Origin: Bremia lactucae
Taxonomy: Eukaryota; Oomycota; Peronosporomycetes; Peronosporales; Peronosporaceae
Assembly: GCF_004359215.1 (NCBI RefSeq)
Contig: NC_090610.1
Location: 4,190,643-4,254,642 of the forward strand
Reading direction: 5' to 3'
DNA length: 64,000 nucleotides
Shown: one piece after another, positions 11,109-22,490 of the stretch
How the letters are laid out: each line of letters starts with the position of its first letter
Position numbering within the stretch: the stretch's first letter is position 1
Notes under the pieces: model-generated
Database searches by the model: none
Told to the model about the DNA's origin: nothing
What the model saw: the letters and a program-made list of their open reading frames with translations, nothing else
Translations under genes and position numbers: made by a program

Positions 11109-11579
11109 TTACCTAGGCTTTACAAGCGTGGTGAGGACAAGATGGAATTCTTCTGAATTGAACACAGTTTGCAAATAATCCGAGGTGAATCTAGGATCTC
11201 GATCTGAGGTCAGTTCGCGGGGTAACCCATGGAGCTTAAATATCATGTCAACAAAGACACGAGTACAGCCTTTTGCTGTGATCGACTCCGGCAAGATGTA
11301 ATATTTTGCTGAAACGATCAACAAAAATAAGAATATTTGTTCCTTATGGTTGTCGTCGGGAACTACGAAGACAAAGTCCATAGATACAGATTGTCAACGT
11401 TTACCGGAACAGTAGAGGTTGTAGCGGAGCACGGGATGAAGCGCTGGGCTACACCCCTTGACAAACTTCGCAGGACGTATGTACTTGCGGACGGACTCAT
11501 ACAGTGCCAGGCGATGTAAAGGGACTTTTTTTCGAAAGTTCGTCGGCTTATCGGCGTACTTATTTAAGTACGTCCGCAA
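11109..11579 (-). pseudogene. Gypsy integrase core fragment
   Basis: On the minus strand this encodes the Ty3-type integrase segment with MDFVF, then FVDMIFKLHGLPREL, then SDRDPRFTS, which includes the second catalytic Asp of the DDE triad. The reading frame is broken near 11,390, and the segment ends without the distal Glu. It matches the plus-oriented integrase at 25.5-25.75 kb. It belongs to the minus-oriented element whose 3' LTR is at 9,892-10,320. Confidence 0.7.
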
Positions 11580-11639
11580 TTATTCCAAAGTAACGGTATG
11601 CTTCTCTTCGTTGCTAAAGAAAAATGTAAAGTGGTAATG

Positions 11640-12490
11640 AAACGCTAATTGTTAGCGTTCCTTTGAGTGTATCAAGGAAATCTTGATGCAATCGCCAATC
11701 CTGGCGATTGCGGACCCAAGACAGACGTTTTGATGTGGTCTGTGACGCCAGAGATTTTGCAATCGGCTGTGCGTTGATGCAATACGACACAGACGGCGCA
11801 GAGCGCGTCGTTCGCGTCAGCTTTAAACAGCTGACAATTATTACCCAGTGTATGACAAATAACTCTTTGCCATATAATATGCACTGACTAAGTTTAGGGT
11901 CTATCTCTTGGGGGATCGAAGGCTCATTGTTTATACGGACCATGCGTCTTTACGCACGGCTGTAAACAGTCCTCGCTTTTTGCAAGGAATGGCGAGTTGG
12001 TTGTCTTGCTTTGTTCATTGTAGATTCGTTGTGGAATACAAAACTGGACGACTTGATGTCGTTGCTGATGCCCTTTCGCTGATGCCCTATCGCTCCGGCC
12101 CGATTCTGAGCCGGCTACGCAAAAAATGTGACTATAAGTCCACTGTTGCCACAATACAATTTTCGTCGTCAACATAACTTGACGACGTTAGAAGTGCCTA
12201 TCAAGAAGATAAGACTTTTATAGGGTTTATGAATTATCATAAAACACAACAATCCATAAAAGGATTGTCAAAATTGTATCGATCCTTAATGAATCGATAC
12301 ACAACACGCAATGGTTTACTGTAATACACAGCTATCGCTATCGACACTCCTTGTGTCGTCATCCCCACCCAAAATGATTTGCGTTTACGCATTATGTATG
12401 AGTGCTAGGATGCGCACCAATAAGTACGCATCGTGGACGTGAGAAAACTTATCTCACGATAAGTCGCAACTTCTAGTGGCCACGCCCGTG
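11640..12490 (+). pseudogene. Gypsy RNase H to integrase zinc-finger segment, inverted within the element
   Basis: This block reads on the plus strand although the integrase to its left (11,109-11,579) and the RT to its right (12,490-12,812) read on the minus strand. It carries the Ty3 RNase H motifs VVCDARDFAIGCALMQ, YTDHASLRTAVNSP and GRLDVVADALS. These are followed by the linker and the AHNDLR-type region that precedes the integrase zinc finger at 25.1-25.4 kb. Several frameshifts are present. The simplest reading is a single internal inversion of about 850 bp. Confidence 0.7.
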
Positions 12491-12812
12491 ACCAGTCGGT
12501 AATGACCTTGATATTTTCGGGATCTAAGCATTTATCGTGGTAACCCTTGATGCTCCCAAGAAGTGGTATTTCGGTTGCAGCGAATACATACTTCTTGATA
12601 TTCGCATACATCTTATGCTTACGCAAAATTGTAAGAAATTTTCGGACGCGTGTACGATATACATCAACGTCCAGCTTTCTGTTTATTGCTCTTTTATGAA
12701 CGAAGTCGTCATCAAAATAACTCGGTGCGAAGTTCCGTCCCGATTTCAACAGATTGTCTACACATCTGTTGACTGTTGCAGGGAAATTACTATGCCCCTG
12801 TGGCAACATCAA
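12490..12812 (-). pseudogene. Gypsy reverse transcriptase palm fragment
   Basis: The minus-strand frame encodes LPQGHSNFPATVNRCVDNLL, a degenerate form of the RT LPFGLxNAPxxFQ region, then SYFDDDFVHKRA with the catalytic YxDD box. This is followed by LRKHKMYANIKKYVFAATE, the Ty3 RT thumb signature. The start of the frame is eroded. It is a Ty3/gypsy pol remnant, not active by itself. Confidence 0.75.
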
Positions 12813-14150
12813 TAGTTCTCATAGCATTCCGCTTGGGGGTGCTTACTGCTGTGAAAGGGATATTCTGTTCACGCATAAGGATCTGATAGAATCCATACAT
12901 CGGATACATTGGCTAAAAATGCGCTTCTTGACATTACATCAATATTAAAGTCTTCACGTGGTTTCGGCGTTTGAGCCGGTACCGCTAAGGCTTTCATATT
13001 ATTGAGCACTATGCACAATCTGCCAGCCTCCAGTTGCTATTTGCACACCTACGGTCAGAAAGCTATGTGGGGAGGGTGACCCTCTCACATGGCCCGCTGC
13101 TAAGCGATCGGCGAAGAACTTGGCAATCGCTAGATCTTGTTCACGAGGCGATGACCACTGCTTTCATGACACACTATTTCGAACCTTGTATCATGTCGAT
13201 ATCGTGTCGAGTGCCTTATCCTTAGGCAACTTGCACGGTACGGATTCTGGGAATACATCCGAGCCTTCTCATCGAGAACACTTTCGTCCATCGATGAGCT
13301 GCTGAGAACTCGTTTATCTCTTTGAAAATACTATTGCCGACCGAATATCGGCCACGTACTCATCATCTGTGATAAATACGCAGATCTGCGTGACTTTGCC
13401 AATACGCAGATCACGCAAGAACGTTTCGTTTCTAGCGTTGGCAGTTGAGAAATCCCCGAAGTTAACTTCGGAGGCGCTATTATATCAAGTTTAAAGCGAC
13501 CACACTTGATCCGTTGTTTACTCAGACATTTAATGTCTTAGTTTCCTCTTCGAAACTTATTTTCAAAGGTACCTCGGAACCTCTGACCACAGGTTTCCGG
13601 GGACTTATTCCCGCAGATTCTCGGGGGCTTATTCATCAAGTTTTTATTTGTAGAGGATACTCCCCGACTGCCTCTAGCTGTGGTTACGCAACCACAGTGA
13701 GAGTCTTTACGATCGAATTTCCAGTCGATCTAGAACTTTCGCACTGTCTTTTATAGACAGACGTATCCAAAATGAAGAATGTTTCTTTTGTAGCAAACAC
13801 TCTTGTTTCGTGCCACTAAATTTATTCGAGTGGTCGAACTTCGACGCTGCCTGTGCTATGTATACAGCCGGTGGTACAGTGTGATATGTTATAACACTGA
13901 GGACTTTTGCAGTTTTGCAAACGAAAGAATCAAAAGTGAGGCCATCGCACTCACACGCAAGTGGGACATCCACACCCTTGTGAATACTCCATAAGTTCAT
14001 GAGATGACCATCGTATAAGCGAGAGGCGTGCATCATCACAGCTTGATGCTGTTAGTTTATGCACGGCTCGTACTTTCTGAACACAGTAATCCAAGGATGA
14101 CATCAAATATGTCATCCAAATCCAGGACGTTATAATCACCATCGTACTTC
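12813..14150 (-). pseudogene. Decayed gypsy protease to RT N-terminal region
   Basis: No long frame survives. DNA similarity on the same strand to 31,100-32,430 and 45,100-46,600 shows this is the segment between the retropepsin and RT. At 14,092-14,130 the minus strand still reads the LDLDD-FDV signature downstream of the retropepsin active site in this family. The rest is frameshifted. Confidence 0.6.
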
Positions 14151-14589
14151 TTACCCTTTAACATGTATTGGATAACAACTACACGTTTCTTTACTGTTAT
14201 AGATGCGCCTGCTGCCATGCGCTCTGTCATCCTCGTTAGAGGATATCGCGATCAATAAACTGAGTCTGCGATCTTCTAGCGATTGCCACGTATTCAAGAT
14301 TATAGCCAGAAACTAATTCGGCGTGATATAAAATTGTTTGACGCCCCACAATCAACGAGGCACTTTTGGGGGCAATTCATTTGCCACTATAGTTTTCAAG
14401 GTGAATAGGTTTACCTGATCACCTAGGAAGTTACAATGTTTGTGTGTGAGAAGCAGCTTTCTCAAAAAGCCAGCAAATTCTTTTGACGTTGCTGTATCAG
14501 TAGGGAGCCCCGCACCTACTGACCCCTTTTGTTACAATCCGCCTCGTTTTTGCGATTATACAACAGCTTTGGATCCGCGTTCTCCGCTG

Positions 14590-15100
14590 TTCAATCTTTT
14601 AACTTGAAGAGCGAGGATTCTCGCTCTCCACATACGAGAGGTTCATAGTTCTGGATCTCCGGCTTCTTATCGTCTTGGAGGACGATCAGCTCCAGAGTGG
14701 ACAAAAGTTTGTTTAAGACCGAACACCTCCGGTTCCGTTAGAGATCGCTTGGTCTAGCGACTCTGGTCTGAGCCGGAAGAGGTGGAATTTAACTAGGCTG
14801 TCTGCAAGACCTTTAGAAACAGTTACCTGTTAATGTTCATCTATTGAATGAATCACGATAGAACTTACTAGGTATCGTGTACATTGGGCATAAGCGTGAA
14901 GACCACGCTTGCCCTGCTTCAAATCCAGAAGCTCGGCTCGAGCCTTTCATTCGGCACGTGGCGATCCAGATGTTTGACGGAGCCGGGGTCTTAAGAATCT
15001 CATACGACCCAAAAACCAATGAGCCCTGAAGCCTGAGCCCTAAGGCTCAAGATTTGGCACGTCCAACTCAGTTGGACATGCCAGATTTCACGCTCGTCGC
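14590..15100 (-). pseudogene. Gypsy Gag C-terminal fragment (first of two adjacent copies)
   Basis: Parallels 16,990-17,420 at DNA level: GAAGAGCGAGGATTCTCGC, then CGTCTTGGAGGACGAT, then the SYE-PLVFG stretch. The Gag frame is short (14,837-15,019) and broken. A second, better copy follows at 16.3-17.6 kb, so two elements, or a duplicated gag-pro segment, lie in the same orientation. Confidence 0.55.
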
Positions 15101-16318
15101 ATCATCATTGATGCGACGAGCTTCAATGGCGTCGTCTAGTTCGACGAGTTATTTTAAGTAACGGGGCAGCCTTCGAATGACTGAGACTTTTAAGATTTCT
15201 ATCATAAAGCTTTTAGGTCGACCCGAAAGCGTCGTCCCGCTCGTAGCATGTAAATGCTGCTGCTCAAGAGTTCCAACGGTTGATCACCCTGATCTCTCAA
15301 CACCTCTGCGTATTAAAAAGCTTACTGGTTAACCAAGTCTACTTTTTCTTGGGCCCCGTCGAGCAAGAATTTAGTTAAAAATCGGGTAAAAATCTATCAT
15401 GCTGCATGAACTCGGCTGTTGCCGCATGCTTTCCTTCTCTGTTTGGAGTGAACAGCAGGGCGCTCACATGAGTGAACCTTTCACGCCTTGCGTGATTGCT
15501 TTTGCACCTATACAGGTCACTCACATGAGTGAACCTTTCACGCTTTGCGTGATTGCTTTTGCACCTATACGATCACGATGATTCGTTATTGGCAGCTACG
15601 TCCTACGACCGACGTCAAATGCGAGTTTGATGTCAAAAAGCGTGAGCGAGGCTCAACACTTTGTGGAAAGCAATCATCCATCGCACGAAAAGTCTGGGAC
15701 ATGATGGCAAGCGCGCAAGACAAGCAATTACAGTACTCGGACCACATGACGCAGAAACAATAAACGCCTTAGTTTGGGAGACAAAGTACTGCTACTCCCC
15801 CCCAAAAAAGCAGTTTAGAAATTACCTAGTGGAATACGAATCAACTATCGCGTTTTATCGGATTCACGGTGGTCGAGGAGGTTGAAACCATTAATCATAA
15901 ACTCACGTCCGCCGTAACTGAAAACGCACCCCTGGGTCGTAACAAAAAATATGTTGATCCTACGGCGCGTCGACGTGCCCTGATACTGGTGTCTGCCTAT
16001 GGGTAGGAGCAAGTTTGAGCCACTCCGCTTGCATCAAATTGACTAGCAGGAATGGCGTGATGAAGAGAATCAGGGGGTACAGTACCGCCGTCACGCGCGA
16101 AACAGCGAAGTTGGTTTTCTGCGACTATTGTTTTGCCACATCGGAACGAGGCAGAAAACGGCGCCGGAATTCTGCTTCATACTGGTCGGTCGTTTCATTC
16201 GAACGCAACACGACCGGATCCAGAAATTCGGCCGTGAATTTTTCTTGAGCGTTTCACAAGAAGTAAACGCCATTAAATTTATGAGCATCTATAGTTGCTC
16301 TGAAGGCAATACACTAGC
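15101..16318. other. Rearranged element DNA between two gag copies
   Basis: Contains the 57-bp tandem repeat at 15,464-15,570, which is a gag piece. The following 15,600-16,290 has open stretches on both strands (plus 15,661-15,885; minus 16,091-16,288), none of which I can assign. Probably a fragment of another retroelement. Confidence 0.35.
15464..15570. repeat. 57-bp tandem duplication of a gag fragment
   Basis: Two copies start at 15,464 and 15,521 and share TCACATGAGTGAACCTTTC and GTGATTGCTTTTGCACC. Only one substitution (CCTTG/CTTTG) is seen. The unit resembles 17,480-17,520, part of the Gag coding region on the minus strand. Confidence 0.8.
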
Positions 16319-17640
16319 TCAACCGAACGAGGCCATTCGGATGGAGGTGTCATATGTAGTCACATAGCCGCATGGCGAGCTTGCGATCCGACTGGACACG
16401 ATCATGTGCCGTCGGTAGAGATTTATGCTTATACCTTTTTGCGTTAGACTTTTCATTGTGGATGTTCTGAGCGACCAGCGGTGTCGACTCATTATAGTCG
16501 ACAATGAGCGACGTATCCACAGCCTTACTCTGTAAGTAGGATGGGTCATTGTGTCAACTTGACAGCGCGACAGGGCAGTAGCAGCTGTCGGCGTTGCAAT
16601 TGTGACACTAGGCGACGCTGGTGTATTATTGCGGCGGTTACGCTTTGAGTTCGACAAGGGACTTTAGTGGCAATTTATTTGCCACTATAATCTAAGGTAA
16701 TGAAATTACCTCATCACCTGGGGCAGTTACACACAATGTATGTGTGTGAGGAGCAAATTTCGTCAAAAGGCCTGGGATTTCTTTTGACGTTTCTGGATCA
16801 GTAGGGCGCATCGCATCTACTGACCCCTTTTTTTACGATCTGCCTCGTTTTTGCGATTTTACAACAGCTTCGGATTCGCGTCCTTCGCTGTTCTGAGCGG
16901 AAGGTCAATCGTTTTGCTTAGTGTTTCTTGGCACTGGGCGTGATGCACTACACTCATAGGCGTAGTGGTCCGTCTTTTGACAACGATTGCATTGTTGCAT
17001 TTTTTTAACTTGAAGAGCGAGGATTCTCGCACTCCTCATACGAGAGGTTCATAGTTTTTGAACCTCCGGTTTCTTGTCGTCTTGGAGGACGATAAGCTCC
17101 AGAGTGGACGAAAGTTTGTTTAAGTATGAAATCCTCTTGTTCCGCTGTAGAGATCGCTTGGTCGGGCGACTCTGGTCTGAGCCGGAACAGGTGAGTCTAT
17201 ATGAGTCTATACAGGACCGTCTGCAAAACCTATTATCACTGTGTTTGTTCATCAATGGATGAATCACGATTAAACTGACCAGGTATCGTGTTTGTTGGGC
17301 ATAAGCGTGAAAATCACGCTTGCCCTGTTTTAAATCCAGGAGCTCGACTCGAGCCCTGATTTCGGCACGCGGCGGCTCAAATGTTTGTCTGAGCAGGGTG
17401 CCAACGTCCTCCTCATACGACCCAAAAACCAATGGGCCTACGACCGAACTCATGCGTTCGATCGCACTCCATTCAAGGTCACCCAAATGAGTGAACCTTT
17501 CACGGGTTGCGCGATAGCCATCATTGGGGAGGTTTAGAATTTGCTGCTGTGTAGGTGTTGCTGCTGCGAAATTTGCTGCTGTATTTGCTGCCTTCACTAT
17601 TCAAATGCTGAGGAATTTCAATGAGAGGAAAGTGCGGCTG
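16319..17640 (-). pseudogene. Gypsy Gag with CCHC zinc knuckle
   Basis: The main frame (17,597-17,049, 182 codons) encodes a Ty3-type Gag capsid region: ERFTHLGDLEWSAIERMS, then LLRQTFEPPRAEIRARVELLDLKQGKRDFHAYAQ in pieces. Near 16,930-16,990, in a different frame, the minus strand reads CNRCQKTDHYAYEC, a CCHC nucleic-acid-binding knuckle in which the usual Gly before His is Asp. The 16,319-16,657 frame covers the Gag-protease spacer. Gag packages element RNA in cytoplasmic virus-like particles. It is frameshifted between capsid and knuckle, hence a pseudogene. Confidence 0.7.
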
Positions 17641-17814
17641 CTGTTGAGCCTGCTGATCTCCCTCGAGGTTGAATGGATGTAGGCTCCATTATTACTGAAT
17701 TGTTTAATTGCTCCCGCATGACATTATCTATAATTTGCTCTTGCTAGAGGAGCTCCAGGGAAATTACGCGAAAGAGTAGCTGGCACTGGACGTTGAGATC
17801 TTGTTAAAGAGGAA

Positions 17815-18216
17815 ACAAATACAGAAATACATTTTTATTATTAATATTGACCATAATTACCAAATTTGGTAGTATTGACGCAATAAGACATTTGTTCTAT
17901 TAATTTGTTGATTTAAGTTAAACCAATATCGCGAACCGTTACGAGACACGATCAAGCGTCTCGCAAGGAGGGGCATTGCGTAACTGATTTTTGATGTATT
18001 AAAGCCAGTAGATAGAAAATCGTTACGAAAGAACCTATTGTATCCAGTTTGATTTTTTTTCTATTATAAAGCCTTAGAATTTACTTTTAGAAGATAAGAC
18101 TTCTTAGCTACTTAGATCATTCCTCTGCACGTGTTGTACGTGAAGTAGTCGAGGCACCTCACCGCCACTGTAGGTTGACAAGTACTGTAATCAGTGCTAG
18201 CAAAAGGTGCCCCGTT
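17815..18216 (+). repeat. Truncated gypsy LTR, family B, plus orientation
   Basis: Matches the reverse of 9,892-10,320 from the ATTACCAAATTTGGTA palindrome onward and ends GGTGCCCCGTTACA. The outer end is missing. Just downstream TGGTAGCACTTCG begins at 18,229, a plausible tRNA primer-binding site, so this was a 5' LTR. Confidence 0.65.
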
Positions 18217-18795
18217 ACACGTTAAACCTGGTAGCACTTCGTAGTCAGTTTAACAGCCTACGCACGTCCCATCCAACATGGACATGTTGGATGAAGAAGG
18301 AGAGAGCTTTCAACTACGCAGCACCGACACATCTCAATTGCAACCTATGCAGTGTGGCAGAACATAATTTAAGAAGGTGCAGATTGCGCAATATCCCACT
18401 TGTCACTAGTAATAGCCCTCGCAAAAAATAAAAAAATGATTTTTTAAGCGACTTCAACACCTATTGCACAAAACCCTCCAATTCGAGTTACAGAGCAGCG
18501 TTTTGTTTGAAGCACTGCCATAACCGCTTTGTTATACCTAGAATTGCCTCCTTTAGTTTATCCACCTACTATTTTTAAGTTCTAATCAGCTAATGCCAGA
18601 ATGAAATAAGGATGATTCAAATTTTGTTTTCAACAAATTATCAATGAATAAACCCTAGACTTGTTGCAAAAGACTTGAAGTTGAAGGGGTTTTTGCTTAC
18701 TATTTTCAGTTTTGGAGGTTGTTAAGCCAGGTCTTCTGCAACGGGTTTTACAGCTGTCTATAAATTTTAACCAAGATTTTTCCGAAGAAATTATA
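18217..18795 (+). other. Gypsy 5' leader and unassigned spacer
   Basis: 18,217-18,300 matches 49,580-49,660, the leader after another 5' LTR. Shared features are TGGWAGCACTT, the inverted repeat around GTAGTC-GTTTAAC, and ACATGGACATGTT. The element ends there, and 18,300-18,795 shows no gene. Confidence 0.4.
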
Positions 18796-19065
18796 TGTGG
18801 AGTTCGGGGAGCGTCTCGAGCAGCACTTTTACCGGATTAGTAACAGTATGCTAATCCTACAGAGGTTGTCCAAAGGTGGTTTTCCGACGGCGGTTGTCCG
18901 ACGGCGGGAATGACGCATTGGGTTGACGTCATTGAAGCTTCGAGAAGGTTCTAGAAGAATCCTAATAAGTGATTGGCTTAGACGTAGTAATAAAGATTAT
19001 AAACTAAGGACCATTATATATGTACTTTGCATTTTGTATCCTACTACACAAGTGCCTTTTCTTCA
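18796..19065 (+). repeat. Copia 5' LTR (older element)
   Basis: Ends TTTTCTTCA directly before a primer-binding site. It aligns to 34,350-34,625 through AGCGTCTCGAGCAGC, CCGACGGCGGTTGTCCGACGG and GAAGCTTCGAGAAGGTTCTAG, roughly 85% identical by eye. The left border is approximate. Confidence 0.65.
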
Positions 19066-19077
19066 GGTTATGAGCCC
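19066..19077 (+). promoter_or_regulatory. Copia primer-binding site for half initiator tRNA-Met
   Basis: The 12 bases GGTTATGAGCCC immediately follow the LTR end. They are the exact complement of GGGCUCAUAACC, the anticodon stem-loop of initiator tRNA-Met, the internal site used by Drosophila copia. The gag ATG (19,070) lies within the site. Confidence 0.75.
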
Positions 19078-21300
19078 AAGCTCGTTCAATTTTGCCTCCG
19101 CTGCCATCAACTCTGCCTCGACCGCCATGAAATCTTCAACGACCTGGACCAACAAATTTGATGGAACCAACTTCCATGCCGAATTTCAAACTGCAAGTCG
19201 TGCTCGAGGAGCGTGACCTGTGGGTGGTCGTATGCAGAGAAGTCAAGTTCGAGGACTGCCTGACGGCGCTGAACCAAGATAATTACAAGCGAAAGTCCCG
19301 CAAGGCGATGGCTATCAACAAGTTTAAGACACTGGCGGAGCAGCTCGACGCGATTAACGCTCCGGTCAGTGAGGATGACTTGGTGATCACGCTTCTCGGG
19401 AGTCTGAGCGAGTCGTACCAGTTACTGAAAATGGCGTTGGAATCACATTCCGATACGCTTCAATAGGAGCTGGTGACGTCTCGGCTGCTACACGAGGATC
19501 TGAAGCGCAAGGACCAAGGCGGCGATGGAGCCGTGGTTGAACAGGCGTTCATGATGAGTGACAAGAAGCGCAATGGACGGCCTGCGAAGAAGACTGGTGC
19601 GTGCAACTACTGCGGCAAGATCGTCATTAAATTGCGGAGTGTCCCTCGCGAATTCAAGACAACAACAGCAACTCTCGACAACGATTTCAGCGAGCAATTG
19701 TTGCGCGAGATGAAGATGCGGGCAAACATCTGTTTTGGAGGCGGGGGTGCTGAAGATTTGTCGGTGAGGCTGATCGACTCAAGTGCGACTCAGCATATAT
19801 CGCACTCCAAGATATTCCTGAAAAACTACGAGAAGATCGACCCGGTTAATGTACACCTCGCGGACGACGGTGTTGTCCGAGCGATTGGCGTCGGTGACAT
19901 TGTGATGGCGATGAATACTCCAAGCGGCAACAAAAAGGGTTTACCCAAGAGAGTATGCATATACCCAAGCTCAGTCGCAATTTGTTTTCTGTTGATTGAT
20001 TAACTAAGGATGCCGCTCCAGTGACTTTCGACAATAAGTGCTGCTCGGTACAGCCAAAAGGAGATGTTTGGACGATTGATACTCGCGCTGGAAAGGGTTT
20101 GTTTTAACCAAGCATGACGTTGAGACGGTGAACATGGCATGCGAGCCTCAGAATTCGGCTATTTCGAAGTCGTTTCTTTGGCATCTTCGTCTTGGACACA
20201 TTGGTTACGGCGGACTAGACGCCATAATTGAAAACAATCTTGCAAGCGGTGTCGAAATTGGGTCACTCAAGCAGTAGGAGCTTTGCGGAGGCTGTGCGCT
20301 GGGAAAGGAAACTCGTGTCTGCCTCAACGGATCGCTCAAATCTATTTTGGGAGTTGTTCACAGCGACGTGTGTGGACCGATGAGATTTCACTTTCGGCGA
20401 GATGAATTATTTTGTTACTTTCATCGACGACAAGTCTCGACACTGCGCAGTGTACCTTATGCGGAACAAGTCCAAAGTCTTCGACAAATTTGTTCACTTT
20501 GCAAAGTTTGCGGAGAATTTGACCGGCAATTCCGCGAAGATGCTTCGCAGCGACAACGGCAGCAAGTACAAGTCAGCTAAGTTGGCCATTTTCTACGCCG
20601 ATCGAGGCATTGTCCAAAACGTTTACGCCCCCGTACACTCCTGAAATCAACGATGTAGGCGAAAGGATGAATCGGACCTTGCCGAGTGTTCACGGTGTAA
20701 GATTGAGCATGCTGGGTAGGCCAAAGAGTACTGAAGAGCAGTAGTTATAGCAGCCGTTTTTCTCCGTAATCATCTACCAACTCGTGCTCAAGGCTTGCTT
20801 AAGACTCCACAAGAAGAATAGATGAAGAAAAGCCGACACTTGCGAAGTCAAGGCATTTGGCTGTCATGCGTATGTGCACGTCCCAATAGAGAAGCGCCCG
20901 TATTGGACGCTCAAGCAAGTCTGTGCCATTTTCTTGGATATTCGGAGCTTTCAAGCTTGAGTACCTTTGTACAGAATATATAAACGTTGGCCGCGGGGCG
21001 ATAGATCCATCACATGTGCACGCTATAAGTTGCACCGTTTGTCTAGAGAGGCAGGGTAGTCTCGTGGATAGACCCATGTCACTGCAGCGTCCACGAAGCA
21101 GATCATGCAACTACGGAGGCGTACTCCCTAAAGGAATCCAATCGAAGGGCATGCCTTTCTGATGAGATGCGCGAAGGGACCGACATTTGCAATCCTTCTC
21201 CGAGTACGCGAGGCGCTCTATTGACGGTGATTTTATGGATCAAATGACGAATCTCGTAATACTGTTCGACGAGACCCGAAACAACTATCCTCGGTTAAAA
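19070..21300 (+). pseudogene. Copia gag-protease-integrase, front half of a split element
   Basis: Begins MSPSSF at the PBS. After a frame change, 19,158-19,466 encodes a UBN2-type Gag (INKFKTLAEQLDAINAP, DDLVITLLGSLSESY). Frame 19,473-20,003 carries a cysteine cluster CNYCGK and then LIDSSATQHIS, equivalent to the D-S/T-G-A protease site with Gly replaced by Ser. From 20,140 the integrase zinc finger (HLRLGHIGYGG, CGGCALGK) is followed by the core with HSDVCGPM and MLRSDNGSKY, two of the DDE aspartates. Multiple stops and frameshifts. RT and RNase H are missing here; a matching back half lies at 32.5-34.6 kb. Confidence 0.75.
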
Positions 21301-22009
21301 TTGATGCTCCATTACGGATTCGAATCTTAGCAAACTTGGCACAAGACTATCGATGTCGAAAAAAGACGTCGATAAAGAATTTGGGTTTCTCAATAGCGCT
21401 GTAAAGCCGAATGTGTCGAATAAAAGGATTTGTATCATTTGTTGGTGATTCCACTGCAGCTTCTTTGTTACGCAACGTATTGCGGTTCCTCCCCCTTGAC
21501 TAATGTTAGCATTCAGACTAAAAAATTTTTAGAGGTGATCTTAAAAATGACTCCGCTCCTGCTGATGCATTCTAGCATAACCAGCATCGTTACCATTATC
21601 GAGTCATCACAAGATGACTCCTCAACAATTAGTTCGGACAAATTGAGCATCTTCGCAAGCAACGCACTAGCTGCTACGTCGGACCCTAAAAAAATAGCGG
21701 TATTATCCTCGGGTGTTCCAGAGTTTTTTTTTTCTTAATGGGTACGACATTTTTCCGACGCCTCCAATCGAAATTGCAGGCGACTTGACTCCTCCAGCAC
21801 ATGCCTGAGCTCCTGCTGTTTTGTCTCACCAGCAACTACACAGCTGCTGGGTTTGCCGCATTTGAGTCGTACCGCATGGACTTGTTTTTTATGCGATATA
21901 TTGTTGAAAATGTGTTTGCAAGCCAACAAGTGCTCCCTTTCGCAGGGAGACACAACAGTACTCGCTGCCAGATTACATCAATCAATATAGTGACTGATAG
22001 TTAGGGGTG
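21301..22009. other. Boundary region, remnant next to gypsy LTR
   Basis: Copia similarity fades by about 21,420. The following 600 bp ends with AGTTAGGGGTGA, a polypurine-like tract in front of the LTR at 22,010. It is therefore probably the 3' internal part of a plus-oriented gypsy element. Frames at 21,430-21,738 (plus) and 21,735-21,953 (minus) are unassigned. Confidence 0.4.
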
Positions 22010-22490
22010 ATGTAATAGGTGTCTCGTTTCATAAATATTATTACCAACAAAAGGAATACTAAAAGAGAATAAAGACTATTATCGTTATTCTAATATTGTC
22101 AATATTACCATACACGGAAATGTTAATGTGGCAATGGTACAGTGCCGTTCATTGGTTTATTTGAGTCTTCCGATCAACCCTGCCAATCGCTGCTAGTTGC
22201 GCGAATAGGCAACGAGGAATGAGTCACGATACATACATAGGTAGATCAACACAGTAAGTCAGTAAATCGAAGATTGCAATACCAAGGAACGTAATATTTG
22301 CGAAACAGTTCTACTTTTCCCTATATTAAGGTATCCTTAGTATTAGCTTCAGTTGTTTAGAACTCTTAGCAACGCAAACCCCGTCCTCTGCACGGCGTGT
22401 ACGTGAAGTATTCGAAGGCTCCTTTACCCTTCACTGTCAACGAAGTAGGTTAGCTAGTACGGAGGCAGTACTAGCGAAAGGTGCCTCTTT
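22010..22490 (+). repeat. Gypsy LTR, family B-related, plus orientation
   Basis: Begins TGTAATAGGTGTCTCGTTTCA. It ends with the family-B distal block CCTCTGCACGGCGTGTACGTGAAG ... AGTACTAGCGAAAGGTGCC. It is diverged from the copy at 9,892. The outer 3' end is mutated. Confidence 0.6.

Noticed and set aside
15461..15577. CRISPR-like repeat
   Set aside because: Only two adjacent copies with no spacers, and the unit is a gag fragment in a eukaryotic genome.
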